Shown: positions 18,640 to 29,574 of the stretch, in pieces
How the letters are laid out: every line of letters begins with the position of its first letter
Position numbering within the stretch: the first letter of the stretch is position 1
Source of the DNA: Pseudo-nitzschia pungens
Taxonomy: Eukaryota; Bacillariophyta; Bacillariophyceae; Bacillariales; Bacillariaceae
NCBI GenBank assembly: GCA_037355855.1
Contig: CM074758.1
Location: 6,731,001 to 6,795,000, forward strand
Length of the DNA stretch: 64,000 bases
Direction of reading: 5' to 3'
The notes under the pieces: model-generated
Told to the model about the DNA's origin: nothing
The model's database searches: none
The model's input: only the letters and a program-made list of their open reading frames with translations
Translations under genes and position numbers: made by a program

Positions 18640-18661
18640 GTTTATCAGACCCACCGCTCGA
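18640..18661 (+). promoter_or_regulatory. Primer binding site candidate of copia element 1
   Basis: The sequence after the LTR begins GTTTATCAGACCCACCGCTC and is conserved in copia element 2 (41347 on). Its reverse complement resembles an internal tRNA region: GAGCG, a stem, the 7-base loop CUGAUAA and then AC, which would pair with the stem. It does not match a tRNA CCA end. Confidence 0.5.
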
Positions 18662-19513
18662 AACCAACTTCGAAGCCGGGACGCCGGCTAGAGCGCGTGA
18701 CGAAACCCAGCAGCTGATCCCTGCTGGCATCCATGCCTACACTTGGATGTAAAAGAACCATCGGCTGGATGTAAAACTCAGTTCCTGGCCCACAGTGTAA
18801 CACAAGGAACTGACATCGACGTGCCTCCAGTGGATCTTTCGGCCGTCGGACGCGGATACGATACAATAGTACGATATGAACGGCAGGTTCGAAGCGGACA
18901 GAAGAAGATCTACAGTGATGTAAATGGGGCTCCCTTTTGCTAGATACCGGGGCCTAGGAATCCCGTGAGGACGGCTCATACCAGGTCTACGAAACAGGGC
19001 AGGGTGGTGGCTCCACCAAGTCTCAGCCCGGATTCAAAAGGGACCGATTGAGCAACAAAAGGATGTAACAAACCCAGGTATTGGAGTCAGTACGTTACGA
19101 GAATCCAGGATGAAGCGAAAGACCCACACGATAGAGTCTTCAGAACGTTTAGAACATCCAGTTGCTGATAGTGGATTGTAGCCAAATGACTAATGGTTTG
19201 AAACACGACCGAAGACCCGGAAGGTCACCTAGATCCGGAAGGTCACCAAGTTTAATCTTGCCCAACCCGGAAGGTCACCAAGTTTAATCTTATCCAACCC
19301 GGAAGGTCACCAAGTTTAGTCTTATATAAACTCGGAAGGTCATCAAGAGGTATTCTCGCAATCGCCAACACTACGTTACAGCAGCAACCACCGATCAATA
19401 TATTATTATTCCAAGAAAGAAACTAACTTGGAACGAGCGACGAATTAATCATTCTTTGAAAAAGGAACGATTTACAAATCATCCAGAAGTCATCCAAAGC
19501 CTACCTAGCCAAC
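18662..19513 (+). other. Leader of copia element 1 with 32-bp tandem repeats
   Basis: No gene is seen. At about 19212-19350 a 32-bp unit (CCGGAAGGTCACCAAGTTTA...) is repeated about four times with decay at both ends. The rest is unique leader sequence running to the gag ATG. Confidence 0.65.
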
Positions 19514-21511
19514 ATGCCTAACCCTACTGAAAAGGAACCATCCAAGAAGTCCCCCAACGATCCTAAGATCCTTGAAACCCAGGAGGGTAAGGAACCCGCC
19601 AAGGAGACCCCAGGGAAGGATGAAGACAAGTCGGACGATGAGGAGATCACTGATCCCTCTGATGAAGAGGAGACTGAGGACTCTGATGAGGAGGAGGAGC
19701 AGAAGGAGCAGAAGGAGCAAGGACGCAAGAGGAAGAACGCACCAAGCAGCTACAAACCAGTCAAGAAGGTCACCAGGGCAGCAGCGGCAAAGGCGGCAGC
19801 AGCGGCGAAGGCAAAAGCAGCAGCGGCGGAAGCAGCAACCAACACCGAAGCCGATACCAATGTGGCGGGATCTAGGGTCCAAGCAGAAGATGATTTTTCT
19901 ATCCAGCCACGTACCCAGAGCGACACTGCCATGGCTATGGTTGTCAAGCAACTCCAAATTCTACAGGACCGGATGGACGAAAAGTTCGGTACCTCCAAAG
20001 ACAAGGAGGCCCTTATCGCTTCGAACAGAGCTGCTCAGGCAAGAGGAGGCATCTACGGCTACAACGACGGCAAGCCACTCACCAGACGGGAAGAAGATCT
20101 CTTTGAGGTCTACAAATCTTTTTGTAATGAGGCGACGGCTGAAGAGTTATTCCGATCTGATTTATCCACGATTGATTCTATCCGTCGGCTCACCCCTGAG
20201 CGTGCTTCCAGATTCTCCAGGAACCTTGCCTCCTACAGGCACCCTGCTTGTCCTGATCCTACGGCCGTCTATATCAGTGACTCTCTTATCGAGAAGCTAA
20301 TGGTGTTTGCCGAATGGGTTCGCTACCAACCCCTCATTGGTGCTCGCCCCACTGCCAAGGAATGGTTAGAGCAACATGACTCTTATGAGCAGACCGAGAA
20401 GCGTCTAGTGGCGACAAAGAAGCAACGAGAGGCAACCCCCGTGACGACTCCGCCACCTTCCTTAACGACCCTGCCCAAGTTTGCTGAGTGGGACCAAGCG
20501 TTCCACCAAGACCTACGCAATCATTTCAACAAGCATGGATTCCCCCTACTGTATGTGATCCGTTCAGACGACGAAGCAGAAGTGACGGAGGAAGACAGAT
20601 CTAGTTCCATTGGCGGCAAAGACGGTTTCTCCAACTGGACGGAATACAATTTGCGGTGTGCAGTGCTTGAAGGCAAGCAGTTTGAAGAGGATAACCAGAC
20701 GGTCTGGACGTTGCTTTGTGCTGCTGTACGAAGTGGTCCAGGCTGGGAATACATCCGAACCTTCGCATACCAAAGGGACGAGACGCGAGGTAATGCCTGA
20801 GCGGCATACCTCCATATCTACGACCATGCCTTCACAGAGACGAATGTCGACGCGGTTGTCAGCAAGACCATCAAAGCCATCGCGGACTCCAAGTATTCAG
20901 GCGACTCCCGTCTCCACGATTTTGAGACCCACTGCAAAAATTGGTTGAAGTTCCGTACCACTCTCATCAACTACACTAGATTTGATCCAAAGAGAGACGA
21001 GAAGCGATTTATCTTGGACTTCTTCCGATCAATTACAGACGAGCGTTTGAATAATGCCAAATCAATTGCTCTACCTGACAAGGCGAAATATATGTGGAAT
21101 TTCAGGGAACTGGTTGCAATGTTCTTCACCGAAGAACTTGGTATCACGACCATCCACCATTCGAACAAACGCGGTCGATCCGTCTCAGCTTTCGTGGCTA
21201 GTGCAGGCGGGAATGGCGGTGGAAATGGAAACAAGAAATCCAAATCCGTGGTAGGTACCTACACCGGTACGATTGAAGCCAAAAATTATCCCCCTTCCGT
21301 CTACAGGACCTTCTCCGCCGAACAACGAGAGAAACTAAAAGAGCTCCGTCGAAAGAAGGCCCAATCCCGCAGCGTCCAAGCCACAGAGACTCAACCAGCA
21401 CCGTCCCCACAGGCAAGCGGCGCTGGCAACAGTTTCGGACCAAAGGGACGGAAGAAAGGCAAAAATGGCAAAGGAAAAGGCAATGGCTGTGGCAATGCCA
21501 AGAAGGATTGA
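19514..21511 (+). CDS. gag: Gag of copia element 1, interrupted by one in-frame UGA
   Basis: Starting MPNPTEKEPSKK, the frame runs 666 codons to 21511 with a single UGA at 20798-20800. Sequence on both sides is clearly coding in the same frame (AAYLHIYDHAF follows the stop), so a CGA-to-TGA type change is the simplest cause. The N-terminus is acidic (EDKSDDEEITDPSDEEE), then Ala/Lys-rich; the middle is capsid-like (GGIYGYNDGKPLTRREEDLFEV, shared with copia element 2); the C-terminus is Lys/Gly-rich and basic. No CCHC knuckle is present. Confidence 0.8.
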
Positions 21512-21532
21512 CTTCCCAGCCGGGGCCTGAAA

Positions 21533-23813
21533 TTGAGTAAGGTGGGCCGGCTGGTGTATCAAATGGATGTACCAGCAACAGCGCAATCCGCAAGGCCTGC
21601 AGAAAGCAACTGTGAATTGGATAGCCACGCGGATACAACTGCTGCTGGTTGCAATATGATCTTATTGGAAGACCAAGTCACCTTCCCATGTGGATGTTCA
21701 TCCCTTCTCGCCCGAATATGAACCAGTGAAGAACATTCCCATCGGGACATGCGTCACTGCCTATACGGATTCAAATGGAAAGGTTTGGTTGATATATTTC
21801 CATGAAGCTTTGTATTTCGGGGACAGGCTCCAGCACAGCTTAATCTGCCCCAACCAAGTTAGAAGCTGTGGACACAATCGAGTGGATGAAACGCCGAGAC
21901 AGTTCAATTCTAAATCATCTCATTCCATCCATATCGAGCGTGTTGCTGAAGATGGCGAAGCAGAGGTCCTGACACTGGATATTAAGCTCTGGCTTAATGG
22001 TGTTATTTCCTACTTCCCCTCCAGACGCCCCACGAAAAGGGAAATGCGAACGTGTGATCATGTAATTGCAACCATGGATGACCCGTGGAATCCAGCAAGC
22101 CCGAAATTTCAGCAGGCTGAATCAGCAATTGACCAATCACATCCATATTCCCCTGATCCAACCAAGTTTGTTTCTGCTGTACAGCAGCAACAACAGACCA
22201 ACGTTAATACCCCGACAGGCAATGTGCCTACAGCAGGAATCGGCCCCACGATTGAGACCCCTGCCCCAACGTGATCAAACATCCCCATGCCCGATTCGAA
22301 CATGCCCGATTCGAACGTCCCCATGCCCGATTCGAACATCCCCATGTCCGATTGCACGAGTCTACAGCCCCCCAACCACAGGAACCACTTCAAATCCTCT
22401 CTATATTCCAAGAAGCTCAAGCCTGGTGACATGCTACCCCCCAAGGAAAGGTATTCCCACTACAAACTAAGACATCTACAGCAGCTGTGTACAAGAGATT
22501 TAACTCCCTGTTCCATTGCATCTGACGACCGGCTCCATACAAGACTTTCATCGATTTATTCTGTTCACGAACCCCAAGTTGTTTCGGACCATGAAGGTAA
22601 TTCATCTGAGACTTGCGGGGACAGAATAGAAGACAAGCCAAGCCTCAAGATCAATGCCCTTCATACACCCCTGTATGAGCCTGCGTACACTGATGGATTG
22701 GATAGATTTGAACTGGATCCCAACGTCAGGGATGCACCGGTTGCACTATCTGCCGTGTACAAGGACAAGCAAATAGCTTGGGCTGACTTGGAGGAACCAA
22801 TCCCTGACCCTGATCCGGAGACGGAGACAATTCAACGGAGGAAGCAATGGGGACCGTCGATTGACACAGATAGATACAGCAAGATTGATTCGGACAGGCT
22901 CTCCAAGATGTGGGATATATCTGAAAGAAAGGCAAGAGCTACACTGAGGGTAACTACACAAAAAGGATTTAGGAATCCCCAACATCCTTTGGTTAGAAGG
23001 CTCCCGACACAGAGCTTTCGAAACAAGAGAGTTGCGGCCGGCAAGTGGGGAACTGACACTTGGCATGCAAAAGTACCAAGTATTATGAGACAAGATAAAG
23101 CCGCCCAAGTGTTCAGCAATGGTAAAGGATATGAAGAATTCATCCCTATCCACAGCAAGAAGCAAGTGGCGGATGGCCTTAAAATCTTTATCCATGAGGT
23201 TGGAATACCAGAGCACTTAATCTCTGATGGCGCCAAGGAGCAAGGAGCTGTTGGCACATACAAGACGCCCTGGAATGCTGTGATCCAGAAGAACAATATC
23301 CATCAGACATTCATCCAGCCACACTGTCCTTTCCAGAACAGAGCAGAGCTCAGTATTGGGCATCTCAGCAGGAGCATTCGGAAGAAGACTGCCAGAAAGA
23401 GATCCCCCAAGAGGCTGTGGGCATTCTGTGGTGAGCTCGTTGCAGCTATCAGGCAACGGACTGCTTCCAGTGATCCGGCATGCATGGAAAGGACTCCCTT
23501 TGAATTAGCGCATGGGTATATACCAGATATCTCCTTGTATCAAGCACACGAGTGGTACGATTTTGTCTATTGGACTGACCTGTCCGATCGTACAGAGAAA
23601 CTCAGTCGGTGGCTTGGACCGTGTGGAAGGATGTTTGGCGGAGGCGATTGCCATTGGATCCTTACTGAATCCGCACTTCCAGTCAGTACTAACACTGTTA
23701 GAGCTGTCACTGAAGCCGAATGGCGTGCACACGATGTCAAGCGAGCCATGGACTCATTTGACCAAGCAGTTGAATCCAAGATCGGGGACAAACTCGAGGA
23801 CACTGATGTTCAG
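21533..23813 (+). pseudogene. pol: Protease-integrase part of copia element 1 pol, broken
   Basis: Protease is seen as NCELDSHADTTAAGCN in the frame from 21533. A T insertion near 21683 (copia element 2 lacks it at 44057) moves the frame, which continues from 21690 with TAYTDSNGKVWLIYFHEALYFG to a stop at 22272-22274 and then from 22275 in the same frame. The integrase core shows GTDTWHA, HLISDGAKEQ and FQNRAELSIGHLSR, placing the likely Asp, Asp and Glu. The coding sequence is cut at 23813 by the hairpin element. This part of pol could not be made as one protein. Confidence 0.8.
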
Positions 23814-24350
23814 GAACATTATGGAAAAAAGTTTTTTTTGAGAAAATTTCCATATTCATGCGCGTTGCGCGCAATAAAATTGATGTATTTTTTAACGGCT
23901 GTTTTTTGTTGAATATCCACTTTAACGGCTGTACGAGTACGCAGAGTGTCCTCAAAACTGTCCTCAAAACATGTCCTCAAAAAGTGTCCTCAACGATTTT
24001 GTCCTCAACAGACTGTCCTCAACCATAATGTCCTCAAAAATTATGTCCTCAACGTTTTGTCCTCAACCTCTATGACTTCAACGTTGAGGTTGAGGACAAA
24101 ACGTTGAGGACATAATTTTTGAGGACATAATGGTTGAGGACAGTCTGTTGAGGACAAAATCGTTGAGGACACTTTTTGAGGACAAAGTTTTTTGAGGACA
24201 AAGATGACGGTTGAAGACCGTTAAATTATGGTCGCTCTTCTTTAAATATAGAAGAGCCGTTATTGCCCTAAGATTTTTTGAGAGTAGTCGCGCGCACAAT
24301 GCGCATGAAAATGGAAATTTTCCAGAAAAGTTTTTTTTTCCATAATGTTC
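23814..24350. mobile_element. Hairpin (foldback/MITE-like) element copy 1
   Basis: The 537-bp element has ends GAACATTATGGAAAAAA and the reverse complement, flanked by CAG at 23811-23813 and 24351-24353. Its centre is a 98-bp inverted repeat (23973-24070 and 24086-24183, one mismatch) around a 15-base loop, built from repeated GTCCTCAA/TTGAGGAC octamers. No ORF is present. The related site in copia element 2 near 45016 lacks it, giving an empty-site comparison. Insertion plus duplication is 540 bp. Confidence 0.88.
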
Positions 24351-26771
24351 CAGTTCCAAGAGACGTATCCGCAACCCCCAGAAGAACTATTTGAGAACCA
24401 CCAGGATAGATGGCCAGACGATTCCACCACCATGGCAGAACCAGAAGCCTCTATCCCAGATGTGGATGAGCTCGTACCCGATGGGGATACCTATGATGAG
24501 TATATTGGGAACAAGGTCATGATCCAGAGAGGCGACGAACGACTCAAATGCACCGTCAAAGCGAGAACCACTGATTTGAATGGCAATCCTTTGGGGAAGA
24601 GGGACAACAACCCTATCCTTGATACCAGAATGTACGATTTGCAACTTCCTGATGGTACAGTGGAGCAATACACTGCAAATATTGTTGCTGGAAACATGTA
24701 CAGTTCTGTCGACGATGAGGGCCGCATGTTCACTCTACTGGACGAGATTATAGATCACGAGAAGGATGAAACCGCCGTTCCGAAATCAAGCACCAAGACC
24801 AACAAAGTTCTCCCTGTTACAACTAAGGGGTGGAGGCTACTGGTGAGCTGGAAGGATGGTACTGAGTCGTGGTGCAAGTTAGGTGATATCAAGGAGTCTT
24901 TTCCTGTTGAAGCTGCGCAATATGCTGTTAATAACCACATTGCAGACGAGCCTGCTTTCAAATGGTGGGTGCACCATGTACTCCAAAGGAAACGACGTCT
25001 TCTTAAGGCCACCAAGAAATCCAACAAGTACTGGGATCGTACACACAAGTATGGTGTGGAACTCCCGCACTCAATCCCTGAAGCGCTTGCTATTGACAAG
25101 AAGACCGGAACGGACTATTGGCAGAAGGCAATTGCTAAAGAGATGAAGAACAATGAGATGGCGTTTGAGTTTGACCCCAGCTACACCGTCGAAGGTCTCA
25201 AGGCCAAAGGATTCAGCAAGATCACTACCCATATGATATTCGACGTCAAGTTAGGATCCCTCACGCAAAAAGCTAGATTAGTCGCCGACGGCCATAAAGT
25301 ACAAGCCACAGCTAAGGAACACACCTTCAGCAGCGTACCAAGCAGAGATTCCGTCCGGATATTCTTCCTGTTGGCAGCATTGAACGGATTGGATGTGTTG
25401 TCTGCTGATATCCAAAACGCCTATCTCACTGCGCCAATCAAAAAGAAGTATTATTTGGTGGCGCGAGCTGAGGATGGGTTTCCCCCTCATTTGGTTGGAC
25501 AAGCTTGCAAGATAGTACGGGCTCTGTATGGTCTGCCAGTCGCAGGCGCCTCTTTCAGATCCTATCTAACCAAGCATCTAAGGGAACTAGGGTACCAACC
25601 ATGCAAAGCTGACCCAGACGTCCACATGCGCATCAAAACTAAGAAGGATGGGACGAGGTACTGGGCATATCTCATCGCTTATGTGGATGATATCGTCTGT
25701 TGCAGCGGGAACCCCAGAAGGCAGCTGGAGAGTATAGAACAGCGGTTCACACTCAAGGATGGTACTATAGAAGTTCCAAAGCTCTACCTCGGCGCTGACG
25801 TCAGTCAGTACAAGATTGACGATGACCCTATCCCTAAATGGGCCATGTCTTCAGAGAAGTATGCCAAGAAGGCTGTGGATGCAGTAGAACAGGAACTCGG
25901 GACTGAGAAGTATGGATACAAGTACCTCCCGAAGAAAGTAACTACTCCGCTGACTAACGATTACAGACCTGAGGTTGACTTGACCCAGGAACTGGATCCT
26001 CAAATGCAGAACTACTACCAAGGTCTTATTGGAGTCCTCAGATGGCTTTGTGAACTTGGTAGGTTAGATTTGGTGACACCTGTATCCCTGATGTCAAGGT
26101 ATTTGGCTCAAGCAAGGATTGGTCACTTGAACCAGCTGTTTCATATGTTCGCTTGTATCAAGAACCATGCCAGATCAAGGCTGGTATTTGATGACGCTAT
26201 CCCTGATATTGATGAATCCAGCTTCGCTCAATGTGATTGGAGTGAATTCTATCCTGATGCCAAGGAGGTTATTCCACCCGATGCTCCGGAAGCCTTGGGT
26301 AAGGCTGTTATCATGACGTGTTTCGTTGATGCAGATCATGCCGGATGCAAAGCAACCAGAAGATCCCATACTGGAATTATTATCTTCCTGAATAATGCCC
26401 CCATTCTTTGGTTCAGCAAGAGGCAAACCACAGTGGAAACTTCTACCTTTGGCTCTGAGATTGTGGCAATGCGCATTGCTGTTGAGATGATTGAAGGCCT
26501 CAGGTATAAGCTCCGAATGCTGGGTGTGCCCATTGCTGGATCCACCAATGTATTTTGTGACAACGATTCGGTTGTTAAGAACGTTACCAGACTGGAGAGT
26601 CCATGCAACAAAAAACATAACAGCGTTGCCTACCATAAGGTGCGCGAGGCTACTGCTGCTGGAACAATCCGTGTCACGAAGGAACCTGGTGAGAGCAACA
26701 TTGCAGATTTATTCACCAAGTTGCTTAATGGTCCCCTGTTGAAGAGCCACTGCGAGCGCTGCATGTGGTAA
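24351..26771 (+). CDS. pol: Reverse transcriptase-RNase H part of copia element 1 pol
   Basis: About 806 codons are open after the hairpin element. A pre-RT module (TTKGWRLLVSWKDGTESWCK, then ESFPVEAAQYAV) is followed by a copia-type reverse transcriptase with ARLVADGHK, SADIQNAYLTAP and the catalytic AYVDDIVCC, then RNase H with CFVDADHAGCKATRRSHTG, STFGSEIVAMR and FCDNDSVVKN, ending HCERCMW. All key residues are present. It was originally continuous with the integrase segment. Because the hairpin insertion introduces stops, it now lacks a normal route of expression. Confidence 0.88.
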   Translation, partial: QFQETYPQPPEELFENHQDRWPDDSTTMAEPEASIPDVDELVPDGDTYDEYIGNKVMIQRGDERLKCTVKARTTDLNGNPLGKRDNNPILDTRMYDLQLPDGTVEQYTANIVAGNMYSSVDDEGRMFTLLDEIIDHEKDETAVPKSSTKTNKVLPVTTKGWRLLVSWKDGTESWCKLGDIKESFPVEAAQYAVNNHIADEPAFKWWVHHVLQRKRRLLKATKKSNKYWDRTHKYGVELPHSIPEALAIDKKTGTDYWQKAIAKEMKNNEMAFEFDPSYTVEGLKAKGFSKITTHMIFDVKLGSLTQKARLVADGHKVQATAKEHTFSSVPSRDSVRIFFLLAALNGLDVLSADIQNAYLTAPIKKKYYLVARAEDGFPPHLVGQACKIVRALYGLPVAGASFRSYLTKHLRELGYQPCKADPDVHMRIKTKKDGTRYWAYLIAYVDDIVCCSGNPRRQLESIEQRFTLKDGTIEVPKLYLGADVSQYKIDDDPIPKWAMSSEKYAKKAVDAVEQELGTEKYGYKYLPKKVTTPLTNDYRPEVDLTQELDPQMQNYYQGLIGVLRWLCELGRLDLVTPVSLMSRYLAQARIGHLNQLFHMFACIKNHARSRLVFDDAIPDIDESSFAQCDWSEFYPDAKEVIPPDAPEALGKAVIMTCFVDADHAGCKATRRSHTGIIIFLNNAPILWFSKRQTTVETSTFGSEIVAMRIAVEMIEGLRYKLRMLGVPIAGSTNVFCDNDSVVKNVTRLESPCNKKHNSVAYHKVREATAAGTIRVTKEPGESNIADLFTKLLNGPLLKSHCERCMW

Positions 26772-27317
26772 GAATTGCTGCTTAGCTGCATTATTTGGGA
26801 TACCTTTGGTCCCTGACAAGCAGCCCGGACGCAGCAGATTTCGGTTTCGACCCGATCACCTCTTTTCGAAGAAGTCGATTCCGATTTCAATTTCGATTTC
26901 GATTTCAATTTCGGACGCAACCTCGATTCGATCTGATTTTATTTGGGAGTCTCCCGGTACACCGGTTCCGGGGACTATAAAAATTTGAAACAACAATAGG
27001 CTGATTGACTTCCTTGTACGTGTCAAGGGATGGAACCAAAGGCAAAACGTCCTGGGCAAAACGTCCTGGGCAAAACGTCCTCCGGTTCACCCCCCTCTTT
27101 TTTTTACTACGAATCAGCCGGGCCTCTGATAGAGAACTGCAATATTTGATGCAGTTTGATCTTTGACAAATCATGTGGAAGCATCCCTGAATTTTGTTAT
27201 GATCCATCCAAGTGCCCTGATACAGCAACAAGGTTTCTTGGTGTTCCCCTGGGAGTATCAGTTTCCGGGGACCAGTATGGTTGCTCATACAGGCACTAGC
27301 ATGAATCACGGGGACTA
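26772..27317 (+). other. 3' untranslated region of copia element 1
   Basis: No gene is seen. It holds GATTTC-type hexamer repeats (26838-26920), a 17-bp GGGCAAAACGTCCT repeat in three copies (27048-27085), and a small hairpin ACTGCA...TGCAGT (27137-27156). Sequence next to the 3' LTR, ATCACGGGGACTA, is conserved in copia element 2 and probably includes the polypurine tract. Confidence 0.6.
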
Positions 27318-28213
27318 TGAAGATATTCAAGGTGGGTGCTACGATCTGTGCTAAGGCTCCTGTGTAGGAGAGTGTACTGGGGCTACAGGCAGCAGCCTCC
27401 AGTAACTGACTAACAGGTGCTGAGCTGAGTGCTGGGCTGTGTGCTAATTGGTAGCATACAGACTTAGCAACAGGCTTAGCAACAGGCTTAGCAACAGGCT
27501 TAGCAACAGACCTATCCTGTATAGTATGGATGCTAGCAGAAATTACTAGGGCCGTCGCGTACGATTTGTACCAATCGTACGTACCCCGAGTAAAGCACCT
27601 GTTATGGTGTAGCTAAATGCTACAGGGTTAGGGTTGCTTATGCTATGAGATACTGAAGATGCTAACCTACCATGATACCATGCTAAGATACTATGCTACC
27701 GCCGGGGTCGGGTCATTGGTGTATAATATGCACTATGACCGGATACCTGACCCAGACAGTTACCCAACGCGTTAGCGCAAGCTAGCGAGTTAAGCACATG
27801 ATTGAATATAATTAAGCGGAGCTACGCTACTCCGTGCGCTACGCTACTCCGTAGAATACAGTACTGGAGCTACAGAGCTCTATTATTCTACGAGTGAGCA
27901 AGCAACGCTGTCACGATACGATACAGAGCTGAGCGCTTGGCTCAGCTCATATACTTTCTTTTACACTCTAAAATAAACACATCCTATCACACCCTCACCA
28001 TGATCGATTCCGATATACCTCTAGGGAAGTACCTTGTAGTGACTAAGTGCATGCAATAGACCTTGAACAGTCCACTGTAGTCTCACCATTTGCCAGGGAT
28101 ATACGTGTTATTATTGTTAAGGCTTTCCCTTATTTTTCAGTACGCAGTACAAGACGATTTATCTACGAGTCAATTAAATCTTACGAAGATTGCTGACGAG
28201 CAATATCAACGCA
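27318..28213 (+). repeat. 3' LTR of copia element 1
   Basis: The same 896-bp LTR ends TATCAACGCA at 28213 and is followed by the GTGAC duplication. About eight substitutions separate it from the 5' LTR by eye. Confidence 0.93.
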
Positions 28214-29370
28214 GTGACTTTCCCAGAACTAAATTCAGCTCCAATCTTCTATCTGTCACTAAAAAAGAGGGCCACGATTACAGTGGTATGCTGATTTCGA
28301 TTCTTCTAACATTGGTTTCCGAATCCGGTAATGCAGTTTTGAGCGACACCTCATTTGTGAAGAAACACATTGATGTCATCAAACAAATCATCTCTGTGGA
28401 AGAATTTCTCAAACACGGCCGGCCTACCACAAAGTGCATCAAAAATCTTCCCAAAACCATCATTCATTTCCTCAACTCTATAAATGGCACCTGCCTTCGG
28501 AAGGGAATGGGAACAAAATTGATCAAAAATCACCTCTACTTTCACATTCCGAAGTACATCAGTCTGTGGGGTCCAACATTAGGTTTCGATTCTGCATATA
28601 GTGAAAGTCACCACAAGACAGAAATAAAAGCACCGTCCAAAAATACTCAACAAAATGCCGCAACCTTAGTCCATCAGACAACCCGTCGGAAAGAAGAAGC
28701 ATCTCTCCTTTGACTCACAACCTCTCATTACAAGTTGGAGAAAGTGGGTGGTGATCCTAAAGTCATTTCCCCCCGTCCTACACAGTCTGGGTCCCGTTTC
28801 ACCATTTTTCTTGACGGAACTAGAGGTTCAATGAAATGGGACTTAAGACGAAACTACAACAAACCATTTCATTCATCAATTGTACTAGATTTTGTTTGCA
28901 ACTCCGTCCTTCCTTTGCTGAATGACACATCCAGCATATCGGGGTTCACCGAACACAACAGATGGGATTCTGTGAATCGTGTCAACTACCTGTTCCAATG
29001 TCACCCCTCATACAGGTCTGATTCAGGCCAAGTTAACAGTGTATGGTTTGACTGGGCAATGTTTGCAGTCGATGATAACACTGAAATCCCCTGTCAAATG
29101 CTGTGTTTTCTGCATGTGAAAGATTTGAAACAACCGACATCGGCTGTTAATGGATACGATGTTGATTCAGATGGCATCTACGCAGTTGTCAGAAAGTTTA
29201 AAGAGGATCCAAGGTCTACATCATCTCACTTTGTAAAAAGTGGCTATCTTGACAATACTTTATATTTATTCAATACTGACACTATTCTTTCGGAACTGGC
29301 AGTTGTTCCTGAACTGGACGAGAATGCGGAACCAGTAAACAATGGTCGGTGGTTGGTTGTTTACAATTGA
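28214..29370 (+). pseudogene. Fragment 3 of the split plus-strand gene
   Basis: The frame continues fragment 2 from 28219 (FPRTKFSSNLLSV) through HDYSGMLISILLTLV, GMGTKLIKNHLYFHIPKY, SESHHKTEIKAPSKNTQ to a UGA at 28711-28713. It then goes on in the same frame (KLEKVGGDPKV, FTIFLDGTRGSMKWD, GFTEHNRWDSVNRVN, YAVVRKFKEDP) to 29370. The visible gene is 472 codons across three fragments, with its N-terminus missing. I remember proteins with these motifs as abundant in diatom genomes and suspect a transposon origin, without knowing the function. Confidence 0.75.
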
Positions 29371-29574
29371 TTGCAATGGCTCAAATTCTTTGAAAAGAGG
29401 AATAATTCTATGACATAAACTACCTACGAGAGCCTCTACTCCGCTTGTCCTGTACAACGAGGGGAATCAGACAGCACCGGCATTGCTGAATGAACCATTC
29501 TACACTAGGCAGGTAACTAAACAATAAAAAATCTTTGTATCATTTGCTGTGTTGCAAATTGCTCTGTGCTCAGA
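29371..29574 (+). other. 3' flank of the split gene
   Basis: About 200 bp without a gene. Nothing distinctive is seen before the CGTC-rich repeat begins. Confidence 0.5.

Larger units (their letters stand above)
17743..28213 (+). mobile_element. Ty1/copia retrotransposon 1, with lesions
   Basis: An 896-bp LTR pair and a GTGAC duplication (17738-17742, 28214-28218) define the element. Domain order is gag, protease, integrase, reverse transcriptase, RNase H, which is Ty1/copia. The protease DSHADT motif and the pre-RT module with WRLLVSWKDGTESW fit diatom copia elements as I remember them. The LTRs differ at roughly eight positions by eye, so it is older than gypsy element 1. Gag has one in-frame UGA, the protease-integrase junction has a one-base insertion and a later stop, and a hairpin element splits pol; RT-RNase H is intact. 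Confidence 0.92.

Noticed and set aside
18630..18641. TATCAACGCAG at the LTR end as a cDNA-library adapter remnant
   Set aside because: The same sequence ends all four copia LTRs at exact element boundaries next to target duplications, so it is native.
23814..24350. Loop inversion between the two hairpin elements
   Set aside because: The 15-base loop is inverted in copy 2, but so are the outer arms; the whole element is simply in the opposite orientation.
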